DNA of 64,000 nucleotides from JAFGPL01 sp963781805 (GTDB taxonomy: Bacteria > Bacteroidota > Bacteroidia > Bacteroidales > UBA10428): the NCBI GenBank assembly GCA_963781805.1, contig CAWAHF010000004.1, positions 4,650,001-4,714,000 on the forward strand, written 5' to 3'. This document shows positions 23,338 to 33,742 of this stretch, in pieces. Each line of letters starts with the position of its first letter. Position 1 is the first letter of the stretch. Both the position numbers and the translations under genes were made by a program. Under the pieces are notes generated by a model that made no database searches, was not told the origin of the DNA, and was given only the letters and a program-made list of their open reading frames with translations.

Positions 23338-24762
23338 TCAGAACTTTCGTCCCACACTTATAAAAATTCCGAAATCACCAATGCTGTTATGTGCAAAATC
23401 AATGCGTAACATTTTATCATAATAAGTCACCAAATCAATTCCGGCGCCAAAAGAGTAGAGTGTTTTGTCTACAAGATCATTATCAAGCTGCTTATATTCA
23501 TTGTAATAATCGTGCACATAACCTGCATCAAAAAACAGATTGAGGTAAGATGCGATATGTATCTTGTTAAATTGCCTCCAGGGTAGAAAATTCAGCTTTA
23601 TAATTTTCACCGGAATGAGTTGATATTTTATAGAGGATTTAAACAACAGAAAATTGTATCCGTCAACCACATAGTTTTCATATCCCCTTAAAAAATCATC
23701 GTACCCCAGCCCCATGATAACAATGTAGGGTATTCTGGTATGACCGGTAAGCTGTATTTTCAATCCCGCATTTGCATAAAACCTGTTATGAAGTTTCTGA
23801 AACCTGTAATATGCAGCCCGGAGTTCTGTTTTATTAAAATTTGAATGGAGCAATCCGGAATAAGCAAAAGAGCATTTTAGAAGACTGCCGGTCAATGGGT
23901 AATACTTCAAATCGGTATGGTCGCTTTCAAAGGAATATATCAAGGTTAAAAAGTTGGATTGACTTTTGTCCGATCCTAAAAATCCAGGATTTAAACTGAC
24001 AATGGTATCGGAAACTTTGTAATTGGCATATCCAAAAATAAATTGATGTGTGTCATAAAGTTTGTTACGGTAAGTATATTGAAGGAAATAATTTTGTTTT
24101 CGGTAAATAATATCATTAGCCTCAATTATTTTTGGCCGGTTTTTTTCAGTAATGTATTCCAGCTTATTTTGAGTATCGTAAAATGCAGCAATATTTAATG
24201 AATGCTTTTGTTGTCTGTCGAGATGAATATTCTCATAAATAAACCCATACTGGGTTGTGAAACCGGTAATAAACCGAATAGAAATTTTTTCCCTGCGTCC
24301 TCTGAAATTGTATTGCGATAATCCGAATCCATAATTTAACCGGCTGAAATCCCTGCTTTGCCACCAGGCGCTAAAATTTCTATCGGCATGGCTCAACTCA
24401 AATTCCGGCCATGTATACCATCTTTCTTCCAACCGGATTCCGATTTTAAGCAGATTTGATTCTTCGGTGAGCGTGTCGAAATAGACATAATTAAACAGCG
24501 AGGTTTTTAACAGATTGTCACGGCTGCGTTCAAACATTGGCTCAAGTTCGCTTGCTTTAACCGTGTCGTTAATTTTAAAACTAAGCTCTCGAAATATAAT
24601 CTGATCTTTTGTGACTTTGTTCCCTCTGATTTCGATTTTTTTAATAATATATTTTGTTTGCCTGTCAGTCGAATCAGATAATAAATACGTATAGCCGTTC
24701 CGTCCGAATACATTTGTACTTAACAGGATAAACAGTATTTCAAACAAAAAGGCTATTTTCAT
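23338..24762 (-). CDS. Omp85/BamA-like outer membrane protein (POTRA plus barrel)
   Basis: The preferred start is 24762 (MKIAFLFEILFILLSTNVFG), which gives a signal peptide; an upstream ATG at 24804 adds an unlikely extension. One POTRA-like domain (YIIKKIEIRGNKVTKDQIIFRELSF, LLKTSLFNYVYFDT) precedes a 16-strand-type barrel (YGFGLSQYNFRGRREKISIRFITGF). Glycine-rich turns and a terminal strand ending IFISVGRKF fit the family. With a single POTRA it looks like a minor Omp85 paralogue, not the essential BamA. Its substrate is unknown. Confidence 0.82.
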   Translation of the reverse strand: MKIAFLFEILFILLSTNVFGRNGYTYLLSDSTDRQTKYIIKKIEIRGNKVTKDQIIFRELSFKINDTVKASELEPMFERSRDNLLKTSLFNYVYFDTLTEESNLLKIGIRLEERWYTWPEFELSHADRNFSAWWQSRDFSRLNYGFGLSQYNFRGRREKISIRFITGFTTQYGFIYENIHLDRQQKHSLNIAAFYDTQNKLEYITEKNRPKIIEANDIIYRKQNYFLQYTYRNKLYDTHQFIFGYANYKVSDTIVSLNPGFLGSDKSQSNFLTLIYSFESDHTDLKYYPLTGSLLKCSFAYSGLLHSNFNKTELRAAYYRFQKLHNRFYANAGLKIQLTGHTRIPYIVIMGLGYDDFLRGYENYVVDGYNFLLFKSSIKYQLIPVKIIKLNFLPWRQFNKIHIASYLNLFFDAGYVHDYYNEYKQLDNDLVDKTLYSFGAGIDLVTYYDKMLRIDFAHNSIGDFGIFISVGRKF

Positions 24763-24926
24763 CCGTAAAAAATCAGTGATGCTCAGATAAAGATACAAAA
24801 TCAATTGTGGAATAATATCCCGAAGGCATAACCTAAGGCGGATATATTATTCAACGAAGAAATTCCGGTTCTGTTTTATTCTATTTTGATTGGGTAGGAT
24901 AAAAAGAATATTAGAGAAACAAAGGG

Positions 24927-25949
24927 TTAAAAATGTAATTGATAAAAATATCTTTTTTTCTTTCCAAAAAACTGGTATAAGATTCCGTCGGGGTATATCT
25001 CACCCGGATAATTTACCTTTTCAATTTTTTTAAGTTCTTTTCTTTTTCTGACCAGCTTTCTCAGACTAAAATAAAAAGAATAATGAGCCTTTAGCACCGA
25101 CCAGAAAAATAAGAATTTACCCTGGAAAATATAGAGGATAGATGAGAAGCCGTCAAGTATAAGCCTGGTAATAAAGATAGAAACAAACTGTCTTGAATCA
25201 AGATTTTTAAATAGCAGAAAAAGGTTGTTACGGTAATTGAGATAAATTTTAGGCGGAGTGTTGTTTGGCAGGGTCCCGCCGCCAACATGATAAACCGTTA
25301 CGTCGGGGGAATACATAATTTTATATCCCAGCCGCTTTAAACGCCAGCAAAGATCAATTTCTTCCATATGGGCAAAAAAATCGGCATCCAGTCCTCCCGC
25401 TTCAAAATAAGCAGATGTTCTAAGGAACATACATGCTCCGGATGCCCAAAAAATTTCGCGGGCATCATCATATTGTCCGTTATCTTTTTCAATGCAGTTT
25501 AAAATTCTTCCCCTGCAAAAAGGATACCCGTATTTGTCAATAAATCCGCCTGCTGCTCCTGCATATTCGAACAAATCCCTGTTTTTATACGATTTCATCT
25601 TAGGCATGCAGGCTGCAATGCTTTTATCTGCATCCATCATTTTAATAATAGGTGAAAGCCAATGAGGTGTCACCTCAACATCCGAGTTCAGTAATACAAA
25701 ATATTCCGCATCGATTTGCTGCAATGCTTTGGAATATCCCAGGGCAAACCCATAGTTCTTGTCCAGCCTGATTAATTGTACCTGCGGATAATTTTCGAGC
25801 AACCATTCTACTGAATCATCTGAAGAACCGTTATCAGCAACATAAACCACAAAGCCTTCACTATTTGAATTGCTCATTATGGAGGGAAGATACATCTCCA
25901 AAAATTTCCTGCCGTTCCAGTTAAGTATTACGATCGCTATTTTTATCAT
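24927..25949 (-). CDS. Glycosyltransferase family 2 (GT-A)
   Basis: The 340-residue protein has an N-terminal GT-A domain: IAIVILNWNGRKFLEMYLPSIM, VYVADNGSSDDSVEWL, the nucleotide-sugar metal motif NSDVEV near residue 100, and EEIDLCWRLKRLGYKI. This resembles rhamnosyl- or related transferases in cell-surface glycan synthesis. Its start overlaps the end of the acyltransferase gene by 29 bases, so the two are co-transcribed. The acceptor is unknown; a role in lipopolysaccharide or capsule is inferred from the acyltransferase partner. Confidence 0.88.
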   Translation of the reverse strand: MIKIAIVILNWNGRKFLEMYLPSIMSNSNSEGFVVYVADNGSSDDSVEWLLENYPQVQLIRLDKNYGFALGYSKALQQIDAEYFVLLNSDVEVTPHWLSPIIKMMDADKSIAACMPKMKSYKNRDLFEYAGAAGGFIDKYGYPFCRGRILNCIEKDNGQYDDAREIFWASGACMFLRTSAYFEAGGLDADFFAHMEEIDLCWRLKRLGYKIMYSPDVTVYHVGGGTLPNNTPPKIYLNYRNNLFLLFKNLDSRQFVSIFITRLILDGFSSILYIFQGKFLFFWSVLKAHYSFYFSLRKLVRKRKELKKIEKVNYPGEIYPDGILYQFFGKKKRYFYQLHF

Positions 25950-26844
25950 CTTTTTTCTTTAGTCGTTTTTCAACATCTTCCCTTTTAAGCTTCCATCGTT
26001 TATGCGACCATAACCAAAATTCCGGTTTTTTGATAATGATGCTTTCGAGTTTACGTGTGTGAGATTCTGTTATTTCGAATTCTTTTGTTTCTGTCGGATT
26101 CTCAGTAATTATTTCAAATTCGGCTTCGTAGTAGCCGCGTTTTATTTTTTGTATATCCAGATAAACCACTGCCTGGTCAAGCTTCCTGGCTATAACTTCA
26201 CTGCCGGTTAATACAGGGGTTTCCTGGTTAAGAAATGTGGTCCAGTAGCGAATGCTGCTCCACACCGGCCGCTGATCCGTAAGAAAGTATGTAATGGTAA
26301 GAATATTTTTTTTTGAAGCAGCAAGCATGTCTTTGTAAGCAGTTTTCATGGGGATTAATTTCACCCCGAATTTTCCCCTGATCCGGATAAACAGCTCGTC
26401 GAAATATTTATTTCTGAGCGGGTGATACAGGGCATAATTCAAATGCCCGGTGTAAAGCGGAAGGCTGTTTAACCAGTCCCAGTTGCCATAATGACCAAAA
26501 ACCAGGATTATGCTTTTCTTTTTTTCAAACAGATGGTTCAGGATTTCAGGATTTTTATACCTGTACCTTTTTCTTATTTCTTTCTCCGAAATATTCAGCG
26601 CATAAAAGCTCTCTATAAAGCTGTCGCAAAAATGATGATAGAATCTATGGGCAATGGTTTTTAGTTCTTTGTGTGATTTTTCAGGAAATGAATTTTTCAG
26701 ATTCATCATCACAACTTTTCGGCGGTAGCCCAACAGATAAATGATTATAAAGCATATATCCGATATTATGTATAAAACTCTTAAAGGTAAAAGAGTTAAT
26801 AACCAAATGGGGAAATTATATGTGTTAAACAGCGTTCGATTCAT
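25921..26844 (-). CDS. LpxL/HtrB-family lysophospholipid/lipid A acyltransferase
   Basis: The protein has 307 residues. An N-terminal hydrophobic anchor (WLLTLLPLRVLYIISDICFIIIYLL) is followed by the acyltransferase motif H-x4-D in HYGNWDWLNSL and later FLTDQRP and LTGSEVIARKLDQAVV, matching the lipid A biosynthesis acyltransferase fold. It likely adds a secondary acyl chain to lipid A or a related lipid at the inner membrane. It is co-transcribed with the GT2 gene (overlap 29 bases). Confidence 0.88.
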   Translation of the reverse strand: MNRTLFNTYNFPIWLLTLLPLRVLYIISDICFIIIYLLGYRRKVVMMNLKNSFPEKSHKELKTIAHRFYHHFCDSFIESFYALNISEKEIRKRYRYKNPEILNHLFEKKKSIILVFGHYGNWDWLNSLPLYTGHLNYALYHPLRNKYFDELFIRIRGKFGVKLIPMKTAYKDMLAASKKNILTITYFLTDQRPVWSSIRYWTTFLNQETPVLTGSEVIARKLDQAVVYLDIQKIKRGYYEAEFEIITENPTETKEFEITESHTRKLESIIIKKPEFWLWSHKRWKLKREDVEKRLKKKDDKNSDRNT

Positions 26845-26873
26845 TAAGCCCTGAAAATATCCCGAAATTTAAA

Positions 26874-27674
26874 TTATTTTTTTTTATTCATAAAACTTCC
26901 TACATTTTCGAGAAATTCATCAAATATAAGGCTATTGCCCGAAACCAATTCTTTACCAAACAGAAAATTATTTCCCCCTTTAAAATCTGTCGATTTTCCA
27001 CCTGCCTGTTGAATTAGAAAAGTGCCTGCAGCCAAATCCCATGGGTTTAGGTTATATTCATAAAAGGCATCGTATCTGCCACATGCCACATATGCCAAAT
27101 CTGTTGCAGCTGATCCCAATCTTCGGACGCCATGTGAGTTATTGAAAAAATATTCAAGCGACTGCATAAAAGGCATCAATCTGTCGAAATTATGATAGGG
27201 AAAACCTGTAGCAATTAAAGAATCACCAACTTTCGCAACATCAGAAACATGTATTGTTTTGCCATTCAGATAGGCCGGGCTTCCTTTCCAGGCAGAGAAA
27301 CATTCTTTTAAAAAAATTTCAAAGACCACGCCTACCACAATTTCTTCATGTTTTCTCAGGGCAATACTTACTGCCACCGGTAGAGCGTTGTGAATGAAAT
27401 TCGTGGTGCCGTCGAGGGGATCAATTATCCAATTATAAACATCGCCTTTTATATTACTGGTTCCTTCCTCGGCTATAAAACCCGACTCGGGAATTAATTT
27501 TTGAAGCGATTCAACAATTTGTTTTTCGGCTGTTTTGTCTGTCTCGGTAACGAAATTATGTTTTCCTTTCGATTTAAGGTTTTTAATATTATTTTTCCCT
27601 AATTGATTATAAATGTATCGCCCTGCGTTACGGGCAATATCAATGGTATCTTTACAGATTTGTTCGTAATTCAT
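26874..27674 (-). CDS. Inositol monophosphatase family protein (SuhB-like)
   Basis: The 266-residue protein has the metal-binding signatures WIIDPLDGTTNFIH and NPWDLAAGTFLIQQAGG, plus EEGTSN (acidic Mg ligand), the full active site of the inositol-phosphatase family. Bacterial members hydrolyse inositol-1-phosphate and some sugar phosphates, or act as SuhB. Length is normal. It is on the same strand as the acyltransferase and Ppk1 but separated by modest gaps. Confidence 0.9.
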   Translation of the reverse strand: MNYEQICKDTIDIARNAGRYIYNQLGKNNIKNLKSKGKHNFVTETDKTAEKQIVESLQKLIPESGFIAEEGTSNIKGDVYNWIIDPLDGTTNFIHNALPVAVSIALRKHEEIVVGVVFEIFLKECFSAWKGSPAYLNGKTIHVSDVAKVGDSLIATGFPYHNFDRLMPFMQSLEYFFNNSHGVRRLGSAATDLAYVACGRYDAFYEYNLNPWDLAAGTFLIQQAGGKSTDFKGGNNFLFGKELVSGNSLIFDEFLENVGSFMNKKK

Positions 27675-27757
27675 CTGATCTATTAATTATTGTGCCAAAG
27701 ATATAAAATGCAATTGGTTATTTCCCCAAAATGAAATTTCGATTTCATGAAACGCTT

Positions 27758-29818
27758 TTAACTTTTGAACTGATCGAAGTAATACTTGTAAAGCTCTTCC
27801 TGTGATCGTATAGGGGGTTGAGTATCTGACTTAACGTAGGGATTATCCTGATGAATATTAATGATTCGGGCTTTTGTATTGTCTTTCAGTTGCAGTTCGA
27901 TCATATTTCGAATCTCATTTTTAATGTCCTTGTCATAAATCGGGCAGGTTATTTCAATTCGTCTATCGAGATTTCTTGTCATCCAGTCGGCAGAAGAAAT
28001 ATAGTACAGCTCATCACCTCCATTGCAGAATATAATAATTCTGGAATGTTCGAGAAATTTGTCAACAATGCTAATTGCTTCTATATTTTCGCTCATACCG
28101 GGAACTCCCGGAATAAGTGAACAAATACCTCTGATGATAATTTTTATTTTCACCCCGTGGTTGTTTGCCTGGTACATTTTGTAAATTATCTCCTTATCAA
28201 CCAGACTATTTATTTTTAAAATAATATATGCTTCTTTTCCTGCATCTGCATTTTTAATCTCATTATCAATCAGCCGGTACATTTTTTTGCGGGTATGCAG
28301 GGGTGAGGGTATCAGGTGTCTGAAAGAGTAATTTTTATAGGTGTTTTCAAAAAAATCAAACATTTTATTCACCTCGTTGGCCATACCTTTGTGTGCAGTA
28401 AATAAGAACAGGTCGGAGTATACTTTAGCATTTCCTTCATGAAAATTACCTGTTGCAATACAGGCATAATTAACCAGTTTTTTATTTTCTTTCCGGGTAA
28501 TACTCAGCAGTTTGGCATGTACTTTCAGGCTTGAGATTCCGAAATATACATTAGCGCCCACCTCTTCGAGTTTACGCGACCAGTAAATATTGGCTTCCTC
28601 GTCGAATCTCGCCTGCAATTCAATGATAACATTCACATGTTTTCCGTTTCGGGCTGCATTTATCAGTGCGTTCACCACTTTAGAGTTTCTGGCAACCCTG
28701 TATATGGTCAGGGAGATTTCTGTTACCTGCGGATCGATGGATGCTTCCTGCAACAGGCTGACAAATATGTTAAAATCCTGATATGGAACATGAAGCAGAA
28801 AATCTTTCTTGGCAATGGCTTCCAGAATACTTTTATGATATTTAATCATTTTATGTCCTAACGGAACCTCGTACTTATATTCGAGTTGGTTTCCATTTAC
28901 ATTCGGAAAATTCATAAAATCCTTGAAATTATGGTATCTTCCACCCGGGATAAGATTGGCATCTTCGTTAAGGCCAAGCTGGCTTATAATATAGTCGAGT
29001 AGATCTTTTGCTATCGAATTATCAAATACAAATCTTACCGGTTGACCTGTCTTTCTCTCGCTCACTCCTTTGGATATCAGCTCCAGGAAACTCTTGCTGA
29101 GATCATTGTCCATATCAAGTTCTGCATCCCGGGTAAGCTTAATAACCCATGATTCAAACGTATCAAAACGAAAAATCGCAAACACATCATCGAGCGAATA
29201 CCTGATTACATCTTCGAGCAGAATGATAAACTTTCGTTCCTCGTCCGATGGCAGTTCGATAAACCGGGGCACATGATCCGTCGGCACTTCAATCATCGCA
29301 TATTCCGGATTATGTCGATTCTCGCTTCGGGTAAGCTTTACAGCAAGGTAAATGCTCTTGTCCTTCAGGTAAGGAAACTCATCAATATTATGCAGCATGA
29401 TAGGTGAGAGCACCGGATAAACATTTTCACTGAAATACTTTTTAACATAGATGGATTGTTCCAGGTTTAGTTCCATCTCGTTGATAATAAAAATATTATT
29501 CTTTTCCAGCTCGCCAACTATCTGATGATAGGTATATTCAAATTTGTTTTGCAGGTTAAGTACTTTTTTCTGGATATTGTTCATGATCACCTTGGGTTTT
29601 TCACCTTCAACCCTCTTCGAGCCTTCCTGAACATCGATCATTCTTTTAATGGTGGCTACTCTCACTTTGAAAAATTCATCCAGGTTGTTGGAAAAAATTC
29701 CAAGAAATCTGATACGTTCAATGAGTGGAACATTGGGATCCTGAGCTTCCTGAAGTACCCTTTCGTTAAAGGAAAGCCAGCTGATTTCTCGGTTTATTAT
29801 TTTTTCCTTTTTGGCCAT
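27758..29818 (-). CDS. ppk1: Polyphosphate kinase 1
   Basis: The 686-residue protein matches Ppk1 in length and domain order: N-terminal INREISWLSFNERVLQEAQDP, a middle head domain, and the catalytic C-terminal part containing VPYQDFNIFVSLLQEASIDPQVTEISLTIYRVA, LKVHAKLLSI (the catalytic-histidine region), ATGNFHEGNAKVYSDLFLFTA, and SSADWMTRNLDRRIE. It makes polyphosphate from ATP. It lies upstream of SixA and PhoH genes on the same strand, a phosphate/RNA-processing neighbourhood. Confidence 0.95.
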   Translation of the reverse strand: MAKKEKIINREISWLSFNERVLQEAQDPNVPLIERIRFLGIFSNNLDEFFKVRVATIKRMIDVQEGSKRVEGEKPKVIMNNIQKKVLNLQNKFEYTYHQIVGELEKNNIFIINEMELNLEQSIYVKKYFSENVYPVLSPIMLHNIDEFPYLKDKSIYLAVKLTRSENRHNPEYAMIEVPTDHVPRFIELPSDEERKFIILLEDVIRYSLDDVFAIFRFDTFESWVIKLTRDAELDMDNDLSKSFLELISKGVSERKTGQPVRFVFDNSIAKDLLDYIISQLGLNEDANLIPGGRYHNFKDFMNFPNVNGNQLEYKYEVPLGHKMIKYHKSILEAIAKKDFLLHVPYQDFNIFVSLLQEASIDPQVTEISLTIYRVARNSKVVNALINAARNGKHVNVIIELQARFDEEANIYWSRKLEEVGANVYFGISSLKVHAKLLSITRKENKKLVNYACIATGNFHEGNAKVYSDLFLFTAHKGMANEVNKMFDFFENTYKNYSFRHLIPSPLHTRKKMYRLIDNEIKNADAGKEAYIILKINSLVDKEIIYKMYQANNHGVKIKIIIRGICSLIPGVPGMSENIEAISIVDKFLEHSRIIIFCNGGDELYYISSADWMTRNLDRRIEITCPIYDKDIKNEIRNMIELQLKDNTKARIINIHQDNPYVKSDTQPPIRSQEELYKYYFDQFKS

Positions 29819-29859
29819 TCGTTTTAGGTTATTATCCGGGATATAAGATAAAATCTATG

Positions 29860-30369
29860 TTAAACGTGTAATTCATTCTTTGGAAAATCGTTATGCGAAT
29901 CCCCCACAGTCTCTTTCCCAATTTCTTTCCATTCACTTGTATTAAAAAATATACTAACAATGCCACAGGTGGGAATGTTCTCGATAGGTTTATTTGATAG
30001 AAAATTTGCCAGGTTGGTAAATTCCGGATTATGTCCGAAAATCATCACGGAGTATATAGCATCGTCAAGGTTTTTCAATAGTGATATTATGGTTTCGATA
30101 TCCGTACCGTACAGATCTGATTCTACCTTAAACTGGCTGAAAGGCAATTCAAGTACTCTTGCAAATACAGATGCTGTATGAAAAGCCCTGTTGGCAGGAC
30201 TGGTTAATATTAATCCCGGCAGGGTATTTCTGATTTTAATTCTGCGGGCCATTTCATATGCATTCACAATACCGCGTAACTTAAGCGGGCGGTCGAAATC
30301 TGAAATATTCTGATAATCCCATGAGGATTTTGCATGACGAACCACATGAAGTACTTTGGATTTTTTCAT
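29860..30369 (-). CDS. SixA-like histidine phosphatase
   Basis: The 169-residue phosphohistidine-phosphatase-like protein has the RH motif LHVVRHAKSSWDYQ, SDFDRPLKLRG, and the second histidine in MIFGHNPEFTNL. SixA proteins remove phosphate from phosphohistidine, for example in PTS or phosphorelay proteins. It sits between phoH and ppk1 on the same strand, 41 bases from ppk1, so co-expression is plausible. Confidence 0.88.
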   Translation of the reverse strand: MKKSKVLHVVRHAKSSWDYQNISDFDRPLKLRGIVNAYEMARRIKIRNTLPGLILTSPANRAFHTASVFARVLELPFSQFKVESDLYGTDIETIISLLKNLDDAIYSVMIFGHNPEFTNLANFLSNKPIENIPTCGIVSIFFNTSEWKEIGKETVGDSHNDFPKNELHV

Positions 30370-30409
30370 TTAAATGATTCTAACTTATTTATGCAAAGTA
30401 AGAAAAAAT

Positions 30410-31738
30410 TTACAAAAGATTGCTAGCAAGTTCAGCCAAATAACTTCTTTCACCTTTTACCAGGTTAACGTGAGCAAAGATATTCTGTCCCTTCATCTTA
30501 TCGGTCAGGTAACTTAATCCGTTCGATTTATCATCCAGGTAGGGAGAATCGATTTGCTCAATATCACCTGTGAAAATCATTTTGGTGCCTTCGCCCGCAC
30601 GCGTTATAATGGTTTTTATTTCGTGAGGAGTAAGGTTCTGCGCCTCATCAACAATGAAATAAATTCTGGAAAGACTTCTTCCTCTGATATAAGCTAAAGG
30701 GGTAATTATCAGCTTTTCAGTTTTCAACAGCTCGTCTATTTTCTGATACTCCTTGCTGGTTTGCTGGAACTTGTTTTTAATCACATCCAGATTGTCGAAC
30801 AATGGTTGCATGTAAGGGCTGATTTTTTCCTTGACATCCCCTGGCAAAAATCCCAGATCTTTGTTGGATAAGGGTACGATGGGACGTGCAAGAAAAATTT
30901 GTGTAAAATCCTGTCGTTGGTGAAGGGCTGCCGCGAGCGCTAACAGCGTTTTCCCGGTCCCTGCTTTTCCAGTCAGCGAAACGAGCTGAACTTCAGGTCT
31001 CATGAGTGCATCGAGTGCAAAGGTTTGTTCGGCGTTTCGCGGTTCAATACCATAGGTTTTTTGTTTAATAACCCTGTTTAGAATATTATTGACAGGATCA
31101 AAATGTACCAGGGCGCTCGATGAATTTCCTTTTAAAATGAAATACTGGTTGGGTAGAGGTTTTCTGTTGAACTTAATTTTAGTAAAAGGCAGGCCCTCGG
31201 GGCCTTCATATAGTTTATTGATAATGCTATCTTCGAGGTCTTCAATCGTCGTAATATTTTTGTACAGTTCGGCGATATTTGCCACCTTATCATTTTCATA
31301 GTCCTGCGCCATAATCCCGATAGATTTGGCTTTCATCCTTAGGTTTATGTCTTTGGATATAAATATAACCTCACCAGGTGTATGCGAATGATGGACAAAT
31401 TCTGCTATGGAAAGAATACGGTGGTCGGGTGTATTTTCCGGGAAGGATTCCTGAATCTTTTTAGACACAGGTTTACCGGTTTCGATGGTAAGTTTCCCTT
31501 TTCCTTTGCCAAGCGATACGCCACCGTTAAATAATTTGTCTCCCGACAATTTATCCAGTTCACGCGTAAACTCGCGGGCATGAAAGTTTATGATATCGTT
31601 TCCCCGTTTAAACTTATCAAGTTCCTCAAGCACGGGAATAGGAATGACGACATCATTATCCTGGAAATTGAAAATACACATGTAGTCATGAAGCAACACA
31701 TTGGTATCCAACACAAAAATCTTTTTGCTTTTTGCCAT
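30410..31738 (-). CDS. PhoH-family protein with N-terminal PIN domain (PhoH2-like)
   Basis: The 442-residue protein joins a PIN ribonuclease domain (residues about 5-140: FVLDTNVLLHDYMCIFNF, FISKDINLRMKAKSIG) to a PhoH ATPase (about 240-440) with Walker A LTGKAGTGKTLLAL, YFIVDEAQNLTPHEIKTIITRAG (Walker B-like) and IFTGDIEQID. PhoH2-type proteins couple ATP-dependent RNA unwinding with PIN cleavage. The length is that of the full two-domain family. Confidence 0.95.
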   Translation of the reverse strand: MAKSKKIFVLDTNVLLHDYMCIFNFQDNDVVIPIPVLEELDKFKRGNDIINFHAREFTRELDKLSGDKLFNGGVSLGKGKGKLTIETGKPVSKKIQESFPENTPDHRILSIAEFVHHSHTPGEVIFISKDINLRMKAKSIGIMAQDYENDKVANIAELYKNITTIEDLEDSIINKLYEGPEGLPFTKIKFNRKPLPNQYFILKGNSSSALVHFDPVNNILNRVIKQKTYGIEPRNAEQTFALDALMRPEVQLVSLTGKAGTGKTLLALAAALHQRQDFTQIFLARPIVPLSNKDLGFLPGDVKEKISPYMQPLFDNLDVIKNKFQQTSKEYQKIDELLKTEKLIITPLAYIRGRSLSRIYFIVDEAQNLTPHEIKTIITRAGEGTKMIFTGDIEQIDSPYLDDKSNGLSYLTDKMKGQNIFAHVNLVKGERSYLAELASNLL

Positions 31739-31894
31739 TATATTCGAGATATAAGATTGTTGATTTATCTTCCGAAAATAATAACTTTTATTGTCTTAAT
31801 TTTGTTTCAATTTTTCAAAATAAACCTTGTTATAAACATATTTACAAAAGTTTTGAACCATTAAACTTATTTTATACAATAACAATTTTTCAAT

Positions 31895-32404
31895 ATGGAA
31901 GTTATCGAGGCAATTTTAACCCGACGGAGCATCCGGAAATTTACCGGGCAGGAAGTTACAGACGAGCAGGTAGAAACGCTTTTAAAAGCTGCCATGTATG
32001 CCCCATCGGCTGTGAACAAGCAGCCCTGGCATTTTATCGTTTTCAGGGATAAAAAGATTTCCGAACGTATCATGTCTTTTCATCCGAACTCAACCATGCT
32101 GAAAGATGCTTCATTTGGAATAGTGGTATGTTATGATGAAAATCTGCAGCACGATACTGGCTATGGTCAGGTGGATTGTTCCGCTGCAACCCAAAATATT
32201 TTGCTTACAGCGCATGGTCTGGGCCTGGGAGCCGTGTGGATAGGCATTTATCCCAGGCAACACAGAGTGGAAGCTTTGCATAAATTATTCTCGCTGCCCG
32301 AAAATATTAAGCCTTTTTCAATTGTAGCCGTTGGTTATCCGGCCGAAAAGAAGCTTTTACCGGAGCGTTTCCGCAAAGACAGGATACATTATGAGAAATG
32401 GTAA
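31895..32404 (+). CDS. Nitroreductase-family flavoprotein
   Basis: The 169-residue protein has the nitroreductase signature near the start, AILTRRSIRKFTGQEVTDEQVETLLKAAMYAPSAVNKQPWHFIVF, and later TAHGLGLGAVWIGIYP, which bind FMN. It is the short single-domain form that reduces nitro compounds or quinones with NAD(P)H. It is 25 bases upstream of folC and may be co-transcribed with it. Confidence 0.93.
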   Translation: MEVIEAILTRRSIRKFTGQEVTDEQVETLLKAAMYAPSAVNKQPWHFIVFRDKKISERIMSFHPNSTMLKDASFGIVVCYDENLQHDTGYGQVDCSAATQNILLTAHGLGLGAVWIGIYPRQHRVEALHKLFSLPENIKPFSIVAVGYPAEKKLLPERFRKDRIHYEKW

Positions 32405-32429
32405 GGTCTGATTTGATAGATGTTAACAC

Positions 32430-33734
32430 ATGAATTATCAGCAAGCTATTGATTATCTGATTGACAGGCTTCCCATGTTTCAACGCACCGGAAAGGCTGC
32501 ATACAAAGAGGGATTGGAGAATACCATAGCGCTTGATACCTATTTTCAAAGTCCCCATCGGAAATATAAAACAATTCATGTGGCCGGTACCAACGGAAAA
32601 GGTTCGGTTTGTCATATGCTTGCATCGGTTTTTCAGCAGGCAGGATACAACGTTGGATTGCATACATCGCCTCATTTGCTCGATTTTCGCGAACGTATCC
32701 GTGTAAATGGGGAACTCATGGAAAAGCAGGCGGTAGTTGAATTTGTAAAGAAACATCGGGAATATTTCGAATTTCTGAATCCTTCTTTTTTCGAAATGTC
32801 TGTTTTTATGGCTTTTGATTATTTTGCCCAATCCGCTATCGATATTGGTATTATTGAAGTAGGACTGGGAGGAAGGTTGGATTCCACCAATATCATTACT
32901 CCGCAGCTTTCGATTATTACAAATATCGGATTGGATCACACCGAGTTTCTAGGTGATACCCTCGAAAAAATTGCCGCCGAAAAAGCCGGGATAATCAAGG
33001 ATGCAGTACCCGTAGTTATTGGAGAATATACCAAAGAGACACAGCCTGTTTTTGATTCGATAGCCCAACGTCATCATTCACCGATTGTATATGCACAAGA
33101 TAGCTATCATGCAGATTACAGCATGTTGGGAATGAACGGAAATCAGCTTATTAACATAACCAATACGGATTTAAAGACAGGATTTCAATATGAAACGGAC
33201 CTGCTGGGAAAATATCAGCAGAAAAATCTGGTGACATTGCTTACAGCTATAGATGTTCTAAAAAAGAATGACTTTAAAATATCGCATGAAAATTTGTTCG
33301 AAGGTTTGAAAAATGTTAAGAAAACAACGGGACTCAAAGGCAGATGGGATATTTTCGGATATAATCCTCTGGTGGTTTGCGATACCGGTCATAATACCGA
33401 AGGACTGGCAGAGGTTATGGGGCAAATCAAACAGACTCCATTCAAAAAGCTTCATATTGTTATCGGTTTGGTTGCTGAAAAAGATATATCATCCATCCTG
33501 AATTTATTTCCAAAGGAGGCTGTTTATTACTTTACCAGACCATCCGTACCCCGTGGGCTTGATAATCAAAAACTGGCGCAGATTGCCGGGGGAAAAGGAT
33601 TACAGGGTAAAACCTATTCAAAAGTCAGCGATGCGGTAAATGATGCGAAAGCAAATGCCTCCTTTAATGATATGATTTTCATTGGAGGAAGCACTTTTGT
33701 AGTTGCCGATTTTCTGGCATCAGAAAAATTTTAA
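32430..33734 (+). CDS. folC: Folylpolyglutamate synthase / dihydrofolate synthase
   Basis: The 434-residue protein has the Mur-ligase-like ATP loop GTNGKGSVCHMLASVFQQAGYNVGL, then TSPHLLDFRERIRVNG and GLGGRLDSTNII, and the later DTGHNTEGL motif of the FolC family. It adds glutamate to dihydropteroate and folate. Its stop is only about 60 bases from the tRNA-like array, and the promoter of that array lies just downstream. Confidence 0.95.
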   Translation: MNYQQAIDYLIDRLPMFQRTGKAAYKEGLENTIALDTYFQSPHRKYKTIHVAGTNGKGSVCHMLASVFQQAGYNVGLHTSPHLLDFRERIRVNGELMEKQAVVEFVKKHREYFEFLNPSFFEMSVFMAFDYFAQSAIDIGIIEVGLGGRLDSTNIITPQLSIITNIGLDHTEFLGDTLEKIAAEKAGIIKDAVPVVIGEYTKETQPVFDSIAQRHHSPIVYAQDSYHADYSMLGMNGNQLINITNTDLKTGFQYETDLLGKYQQKNLVTLLTAIDVLKKNDFKISHENLFEGLKNVKKTTGLKGRWDIFGYNPLVVCDTGHNTEGLAEVMGQIKQTPFKKLHIVIGLVAEKDISSILNLFPKEAVYYFTRPSVPRGLDNQKLAQIAGGKGLQGKTYSKVSDAVNDAKANASFNDMIFIGGSTFVVADFLASEKF

Positions 33735-33742
33735 CATTTATT